A DNA stretch of 64,000 nucleotides from Zoroaster sp. YZ-2022. Lineage: Eukaryota; Echinodermata; Asteroidea; Forcipulatida; Zoroasteridae. Location: contig CM055822.1 in assembly GCA_029582265.1 (NCBI GenBank), positions 45,795,916 through 45,859,915 on the forward strand. Reading direction: 5' to 3'. Both the position numbers and the translations under genes were made by a program. Every line of letters begins with the position of its first letter. The first letter of the stretch is position 1. The notes under the pieces are model-generated. The model saw only the letters and a program-made list of their open reading frames with translations, had not been told where the DNA came from and did no database searches. Of the stretch, positions 57,691 to 64,000 are shown piece after piece.

Positions 57691-58185
57691 TATAGGCCGA
57701 TCTCGCCATTATTTGGGCCCACGCAGTAAAAAAACAAACATTCATTTGAAAATGTCTTCAAAAATTCTCAAAATATTTCCCCTGCGGGATCAGGGGTATA
57801 GGTCAGGGTTCGGGGGTCAAGTGACGTCAGTCACCCAGTCATCTTAATTTGACATTTTGAATAATCCTCTACTTAGACAAATTGACGTCACAGCTATACC
57901 TTGTCGTGGATGCTCACAAGTCTAGTCTGGTCATAATTTGCTGAATCTAAATCCTGCTCACACAGGCTAATTATTCCTAATGACCTACATAGATTGTGCT
58001 TAAAATTCCCTTCAGCATATAGCGTCTAGAAGATTCATCGGATTTATTTAAATAGGATTGTTTTCTCATTGTATAAGATGCCTTTTCATGAAATGAAACC
58101 ACCAAGATATACTGTCATTATAAACGTTGCAAAGACAGAACTTCCGTTAACCCCTGTCAGAATCGCTGTTGATTTTTTGTTTTAG

Positions 58186-58990
58186 AATAAGGCCCCCCCA
58201 AAAAAGATGTTGAGTTGCCCTCCACCGACCGACCCAAAAGTGCTGAAATCTCGGGTCGGGTTTTTTTCCTTTTTTTCCCCCGTCATTCATAGGCCTATTT
58301 ATTAATGAAACTTACCAATTTTCTTTGTATAAAACATAATACGTTTGATTTGTGAAATTTTCCACTTTTTTTACCGGTAAATTTACCGGTACCCAAGACT
58401 CAATCTACATGTTTTCAAATCGAATGGCCTCGGCCCTCACACATGGTGCACTGCCTTCGCACACGCTGTGTGCCAACGATTGCAACTCAAATCTACACGT
58501 TATCCAATCGAATGGCCCCTCACATGTTTTCCACTGGCTTCGCGCACTGTTTTGTATGTCAATGATTGCGACTCAATCTACACGTTTTCAAATCAAATGG
58601 CCCTCACACGTTGTGCACTGGCTCCCTGCACTGTACGTGTGTCAACGATTGCGACTCGATCTACACGTTTTCAAATCGATGGCCACTCACATGTTGCATG
58701 TTGAGCATTGCACGCAATATGGATGAATTTGCTGTGTCAATCACAGCGAAAAGTACAACAAAAATGCTTGGGATACTTTTATTCTGAAGCAAAATTCCTT
58801 GCTGATAGGTATACAAATGAAAAACATGGTATGTGGTTTCAGTTCCAATGCATGTCAATCTTAAAATGACAGTCAAGGAGAGAGAAGAAAAAAAAATAAA
58901 ATAAAAAAAAATAAATATCCCGACCGACCGACCCCTTCAAATATTTTCACTGGAGGGCAACTCAACAAAAAATGTTTTTTGACCTAATAT
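58186..58990. mobile_element. TTGAGTTGCCCTCCA MITE, copy B
   Basis: Duplicate of 54052-54855 within the segmental duplication. Confidence 0.75.
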
Positions 58991-59047
58991 AATTTTTCTA
59001 AAGGTCAATCCATACCGAACATAATTTCCAGCAGTCCATACCTCTTC

Positions 59048-60541
59048 TACGGAAGCGTATAGCTGCCAACATAAAAATAAATTTTCCTCCCAATTAAGTC
59101 GTACGTACGAGATAATAAGTCGTACGTACGAGATAATAAGTCGTACGTACGAGATAATAAGTCGTACGTACGAGATAATAAGTCGTACGTACGAGATAAT
59201 AAGTCGTACGTACGAGATAATTAAGTCGTACGTACGAGATAATTAAGTCGTACGTACGAGATAATAAGTCGTACATACGAGATAATAAGTCGTACGTACG
59301 AGATATTAAGTCGTACGTACGAAAGTAGCAAAACATTCACAATCAAAACGAAAATTGAAACGATTTTCATTTGAATGCTCAAATAAAACCAAACAAAACC
59401 ATATTAGTCAAATGACTATTTTAGCAGAACAAAGTGAACAATTTATCACAAACCTATCCACAGCGAAGCTATCTCAAATTGAGAAAATTGCTCTGGGTAA
59501 AGGTTTAAACTTCGTTCCAACCCCTGCTAAACCAACCCGTTCTACTCCCCTGAGTGATATAAATATCTTCCAAAGAAGAATGAGAATTGCATAACCAATG
59601 CTTAACAATACTTCCAAAAACCCACTGGCAAACCTAGCCAAACCCATTCAAAAGGTAAACAATAACATGGAAGTACCACTGGTTTTCTCAACCACATATA
59701 ATCCGTTCGTTAACCACAACGATGTGAATCAAGCAATAAACAAACACTGGCCGCTGAGACAACAAAACCAACAACCCTCGGAAATATTTCCGAAACAACC
59801 CTTTGTTGCATTCAGAAAGGCCTAAATGTTTTACTTTCCTTATTAGAGGAACAAATCACATAAAAACAACGAACTCTCTCACTCAAACAAAACAAAACGG
59901 ACACATTACAATTGTTTGGAAAGAACATCAATTCAATGTCTTATCTAAAAATAAGACAGGAGACCACCAGGCTCATTAATTTGAACCATTACATGCAACT
60001 GATGATTGCCGAGTAAGGCATGAAAGCTTAGCTATTGCTACTAAAGGATCTGAAAAAATATCCTGTCTCTTCTACACGTTTCCCCAATTTGACCAATCGG
60101 TCATTATTGGTACGTTCATACATAAAAGCCTACTATTCCACAAAACTCATTGTCAAATTGACAAATTTTGGAAATAGTCAAATACGGATTCACTGTATTT
60201 CAATTTGTATGACAAATACATCTTGGAAAACAAAAACAAAAGTCAACGAAGATGTGGTGTCACTGAATGGGTTTGCACCATCATTATTTACTACTAGCAC
60301 AAACAGCCCCCTCTAGCGACCAGTTATCTCGTACGTACGACTTAATTATCTCGTACGTACGACTTAATTATCTCGTACGTACGACTTAATTATCTCGTAC
60401 GTACGACTTATTATCTCGTACGTACGACTTATTATCTCGTACGTACGACTTATTATCTCGTACGTACGACTTATTATCTCGTACGTACGACTTAATTGGG
60501 AGGAAAATTTATTTTTATGTTGGCAGCTATACGCTTCCGTA
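59048..60541. mobile_element. Foldback-like element with inverted CGTACGTACGAG arrays
   Basis: The outer ends (TACGGAAGCGTATAGCTGCC at 59048; its complement ending 60541) extend about 50 bp to CCCAATTAA. Inside each lies a 20-22-bp array, AAGTCGTACGTACGAGATAA: about 11 units at 59096-59320 and about 8 inverted at 60327-60495. The roughly 1-kb middle carries a broken reverse-transcriptase-like frame. Drosophila Foldback/Galileo elements have such repeat-filled inverted ends; membership here is inference. Confidence 0.75.
59355..59825 (+). pseudogene. Retroelement ORF fragment (RT linker region), one in-frame stop
   Basis: Two open parts in the same frame, separated by a stop at about 59592. 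The text (ALGKGLNFVPTPAKPTRS, INIFQRRMRI, NKHWPLRQQ, IFPKQPFVAFRK) follows the order of conserved phrases in reverse-transcriptase ORFs of Penelope-like or similar elements: N-terminal KGLNF-PTP, later FP-PP-VAFR. The catalytic core should lie between them and is missing. A frameshift follows VAFRK. The class is a best guess. Confidence 0.5.
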
Positions 60542-61007
60542 CAAATTCAACAACAAAATCTTTAAAAAAAATAAAATAAGACTTCACATGATTGGCCCCT
60601 ATACAATTTTGGTGGATGCACATGGATGCAGCTTGCATACAATACGTGAAGCCAGTCTAAATACAATGATATCTTGATATCTTGATAATTAGAAAACAAC
60701 TGGATAATTTGTTGAAACAATTAACAGAAAAAAGACAAATCCTTCAGTGATGTTTGTGGTTATTATGTTGTACTTCTCCAGGAATGTATGTAACACAACG
60801 GGCGCTTGTTATCGCCCAATAACGCCCAACCAAGTGACGCCCAAACTGTTCTATGGCTACCCTGTACTTATAAAAGCATTTGCTGATCAAGGTACGCATC
60901 AAATCAACACGTTGACCAGAAGCCATTGAGTGTAGTACAAGAAACAGACATTTCAAGGGTAGCGCAGGGGCGAACACTGTTGTTATAGTTCGTTATAATT
61001 TAACACA
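60541..61007 (+). other. Region upstream of the GPCR
   Basis: I see no repeat or clear promoter motif. A possible splice acceptor (CTTCTCCAG at about 60772-60781) could belong to a 5' UTR intron. Confidence 0.35.
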
Positions 61008-62246
61008 ATGAATGATACCGTCAATGTGACAGAGGCATCGTTGTCTCACCGTTTTATCGAACCGAATATCGGCCTAGCCATCGCGTTCAGCCTGGTGCTA
61101 CTTGTTGCTCTATTCGGAAACATTGCGACTTTGTTCGTTTTCAAGTACAACGACTGGCTGAAGAGCCATCAATGTCATACGTACATCTTTGGTTTAGCCT
61201 TGGCAGACATCGGCACGGCGCTGGTTCCTCTACCGGCAAACACGCTGATTGCACTCGGGTTGTGGCAACTAAGCCAGCCTGCCTGCATGGCCTATGACTA
61301 TTTCCGACTTGTGGTGGAGAATAACGGAGTATTGATCACACTGCTCATCAGCTTCGATAGATTTCGGCTGTTGAAGTGGGATTTCAAAAATTACATCAAG
61401 GGTAGTACCTGCCAGCGGATTTCCGCCGAGATAGCTGTGACATGGCTTCTGCCGGCAATTGGCCATGGCATCATGGCGATCGTGTGGATCGTAAGCGTAC
61501 CACTCAAAGACCGAGAAGCCGAGTACTCCACCGATTGTCAAGATACGCCTTCCGAAGCTGACATCCCCTTCAGCACCCTCTATGCCACTCTACTCATCTT
61601 TACCCCTGGTATTCTTCTAGCTATTTTCAGTATCTTAACTTTCATCGGTGTGGCGCGCCTGTTGAAAAACAGACGGAGAATTGCGGGCGGCACGGCTTTC
61701 CTTGGCCCGCCGCCAGTACCTAGTCCCAATCCCGGCAACTCTAAACGCAGTAACAACGCCACAACTAATCGATCCTCAAATCTGACACTTCAAATCAACA
61801 ATGCAGGTACATCTAACCAATCAAGAGCAATGCCACTCTTTTGTGACAATAACGATCAACCTAGTCCTAATGGGGACGAGAGAGGACATATTTCAACACA
61901 AGGCGTCCAAAGAAGATCAGGTCGCCACGGAGCTAACCCCACCAACGCAGGGCCAAAACCGCGGCAAGACTTGAATATGACTCGTTATATCCGCCCTGCT
62001 ATCATGCTCGCCGGTATCGTATGTGTCTTCGTCATTTGCTGGTTTCCATTTGCCATTTACTACGTGTATGTCCACATCATATCACCAGCGAGTTACTCTA
62101 TGGAGACCCAGATGTGGTTGAGATGTCTCTTGTACGCCAACTCCGCCATCAACCCATTCATCTACGCACTGACTGACCGTAAACTTCGACAGGGATACGG
62201 CAGGATTTGCCGTAGCCTTCGACGGCGGTTTGTGGGAAACATTTGA
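61008..62246 (+). CDS. Class A (rhodopsin-like) GPCR, single exon, orphan
   Basis: A complete 412-codon frame starts at ATG 61008, four codons after an in-frame TAA, and ends at TGA 62244. Seven helices are evident. Class A anchors: N38 (1.50), D67 (2.50), C93 (3.25) with C177 in loop 2, DRF at 117-119 in place of DRY, W146 (4.50), P200 (5.50), CWFP at 344-347 and NPFIY at 382-386. N-glycosylation sites lie at N2 and N6. Loop 3 is long (about 218-328) and Ser/Asn-rich, as in many amine or muscarinic-type receptors, but position 3.32 is Arg100, not the Asp needed for amines. C401 could be palmitoylated. Ligand and G protein are unknown. The intronless form may reflect lineage expansion or retroposition; no poly(A) tract is seen. 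Confidence 0.9.
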   Translation: MNDTVNVTEASLSHRFIEPNIGLAIAFSLVLLVALFGNIATLFVFKYNDWLKSHQCHTYIFGLALADIGTALVPLPANTLIALGLWQLSQPACMAYDYFRLVVENNGVLITLLISFDRFRLLKWDFKNYIKGSTCQRISAEIAVTWLLPAIGHGIMAIVWIVSVPLKDREAEYSTDCQDTPSEADIPFSTLYATLLIFTPGILLAIFSILTFIGVARLLKNRRRIAGGTAFLGPPPVPSPNPGNSKRSNNATTNRSSNLTLQINNAGTSNQSRAMPLFCDNNDQPSPNGDERGHISTQGVQRRSGRHGANPTNAGPKPRQDLNMTRYIRPAIMLAGIVCVFVICWFPFAIYYVYVHIISPASYSMETQMWLRCLLYANSAINPFIYALTDRKLRQGYGRICRSLRRRFVGNI

Positions 62247-62294
62247 ACGTTATGTCATTGTGTTTTAGCCTGTATTTGTTAAGTTATAACAATG

Positions 62295-62583
62295 TACACT
62301 CTATAAAATCCTGGGTCAGATTTGACCCGGAAAAGGGTCACTGAGAGGGCCAGACCCATTTTTTGGTCAGACCAACCGGAATCCAGGCCAGACTGACGCG
62401 GAATCCAGGCCAGAATGACCCGGAATCCAGGCCAGAATGACCCGTAATCCGAGTCAGAAGACATTTTGACTCAGATTCGGGGTCACTTTGACCCGGATTG
62501 CGGATCACTCTGACCCAGAAATGGGTCTGGCCCCCTCAGTGACCCTTTTCCGGGTCAAGTCTAACCCAGGAGTTTTTAGAGTG
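62295..62583. mobile_element. Palindromic MITE just after the GPCR stop, 8-bp target duplication
   Basis: TAACAATG lies at 62287-62294 and 62584-62591. The ends TACACTCTATAAAATCCTGG and its near complement extend about 70 bp; the middle has repeats of GACCCGGAATCCAGGCCAGA. It would lie in the 3' UTR if transcription continues. Confidence 0.85.
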
Positions 62584-62599
62584 TAACAATGCCGATTTA

Positions 62600-63390
62600 A
62601 GATCCGAGTGTTAATGAACTGCTAAGAGAAAATGCCTAATCTTTAACTGCCCAATTATTTGCCGTTTTCGCAAACCGTTTGAATCTACACAAGTACGGGT
62701 TTATGTCGTCGAGACTCACCATTGGACGAAAGGAGCTTCGGTTTCTTAACAAGGCACAAGTGCTCGGTTTTGCTGGAGTCGTTAGATTTGTCTGTTACTC
62801 TTATTTCACCTCTAGTTATTTTATTTTTTATAGTGTGAGCTATTTCTGTTGCTCGAGTCATCACGCTTTTTGCGCGTTTGCGCATTTGATTTGTTCTCGT
62901 AATCTTAGAAAGGTTGATTGGATATCCGCTAATCAGCATAGGCCTACTAGCAAAATTAACATTTGTGTTGATACCGTGCAAACAAAAGTTTCGCTGATAA
63001 TTTTTTTTCCTAGTGAATATTTGAAGATTATTCTACGGGAAACAGTGGCGTAGCCAAGGGGGGAGGGGCGGTGGGGATGGCGGCATCCACCACTAATTTG
63101 TTTGTAAAATAGTGTCTGTCGATAAATTCACAAACTTGGTATTTGTGAACTTCTGAACGTGGGGAATTCAATCTGTATTTGGACATAATTTGTCGGTTCA
63201 TTTGAGTTTTTTGCTGGTAAATTTAACCCCCCCCAAAAAAAAATTTTCTGAAAATCCTGGCGCGAAATATACCAGCTCTTTCCCTTGTAAACCCAGCGAC
63301 ATGTCTAAGTTTAAATCCATAATTACGACAATGATCAAAAGGGTAAGAATCGATCAAATCTGTATCGATGTGGATTGATGTAACTTACGT
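62600..63390. other. Intergenic, nothing recognised
   Basis: Frames at 62679-63053 (+) and 62685-62981 (-) overlap and neither resembles a known protein. A G-rich run lies at 63057-63080. Confidence 0.4.
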
Positions 63391-63397
63391 AAACAAC

Positions 63398-63605
63398 TTA
63401 AACGGAACATATCGTCACGATCAACATGAGATGGAATCGGAGTGTTAATTCGTTTTAGATTAACTCAGTGACTGAAAAAACCCGCATGATAAGGTCATAT
63501 TACCGTACTGCTGCACAAATTAGCCAGTATTTTTCAGTCACTGTGTTAATCTTAAACTAGGACACCGAAAAAGTCTGATCTGATTGTGACAATATTGCCT
63601 TTTAA
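63398..63605. mobile_element. Palindromic MITE copy 8
   Basis: TTAA flanks; ends ACGGAACATATCGTCACGA and TGTGACAATATTGCCTT; more diverged than the other copies. Confidence 0.7.
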
Positions 63606-64000
63606 CTGATGTACTGGGTTGTACGCAAATAACGATCACAATATTGACCCATAACTTGTGAACTAACATCACAATTTGGACCGATGAATACTGCTATGCC
63701 TTGTTTGTCAAGGAATTCCACATGTTTCACATTATATTTCCATCCTGTATAATGACTACCGGTACTGGTTCCATGTCATTTCGTTTCCCGGACAAGCGCC
63801 CATTAATTTTGTGTCGCTTTCCCAGACATACATTACCCAACCTTCAGTAAGCTAGTCCTTAATAATATATACTAGAGCTAATGTGCTTCACGAAGCACGA
63901 ATATCAGCCCTATAAACTAAATTTAAAATGTAAAAACGACATTTTTATATTTTTTTTTACAAAATTACCACTGCTGACCAATAGGTGACCACTGGCCAAA

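Larger units (their letters stand above)
55076..59320 (+). repeat. Tandem segmental duplication, copy B
   Basis: Same as 51501-55075 plus a SINE insertion (55661-56208) and a longer CGTACGTACGAG array at its right end. Confidence 0.9.

Noticed and set aside
60035..60316. 93-aa frame inside the Foldback-like element
   Set aside because: No family likeness; it may be decayed retroelement 3' sequence.
61008..62246. Assignment of the GPCR to histamine or muscarinic receptors
   Set aside because: Loop 3 and TM6-7 look similar, but the residue at 3.32 is Arg rather than Asp, which those families need.
62679..63053. 124-aa frame downstream of the GPCR
   Set aside because: A 98-aa frame overlaps it on the other strand; neither has a recognisable motif, and the composition is not protein-like.

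Overview
This window looks like nuclear DNA from an animal, most likely a marine deuterostome such as an echinoderm. The grounds are AT-rich sequence, GT-AG introns, a spliced metazoan RBR ubiquitin ligase, an intronless class A GPCR, tRNA-Leu-derived SINEs, TTAGGG-type repeats and very dense non-autonomous transposons and minisatellites. The species cannot be fixed from the sequence.

572-31805 (+) carries one large gene that I assign to RNF31 (HOIP), the catalytic subunit of the linear ubiquitin chain assembly complex. I could place fifteen exons. All have GT/AG borders and all phases join. They encode, in order, a disordered/coiled-coil N-terminal part with one NZF-like zinc finger, the UBA/HOIL-1L-binding region, RING1, IBR, RING2 with the catalytic Cys-x-His, and the LDD domain, ending at 31805. 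No PUB-domain exon is visible, so the true 5' end probably lies left of the window. The introns are filled with MITEs, SINEs, LINE fragments and tandem arrays, several of which touch splice sites.

31806-61000 has no convincing host gene. It holds a 98-bp minisatellite, a second (inverted) 81-bp array, many MITEs, about 4.2 kb of degenerate telomere-like repeat with a TTAGGG-to-CCCTAA strand switch (40234-44490), a PIF/Harbinger element with 28-bp terminal inverted repeats (45191-46304), a 149-bp array (48180-49400), a hAT-type element with a perfect 8-bp target duplication (50082-50767), a recent 3.6-kb tandem duplication (51501-59320) and a Foldback-like element with inverted arrays (59048-60541).

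61008-62246 (+) is a complete single-exon class A GPCR (412 aa) of unknown ligand, with a MITE starting about 50 bp after its stop. The rest, to 64000, holds one more palindromic MITE and nothing else that I recognise.

The most notable non-genic pattern is a set of at least six elements flanked by TTAA, four of which end in CCCTAAC, the telomeric C-strand motif, in a window that also holds a large telomere-like block. Several insertions can be proved by comparing filled and empty copies inside the window.
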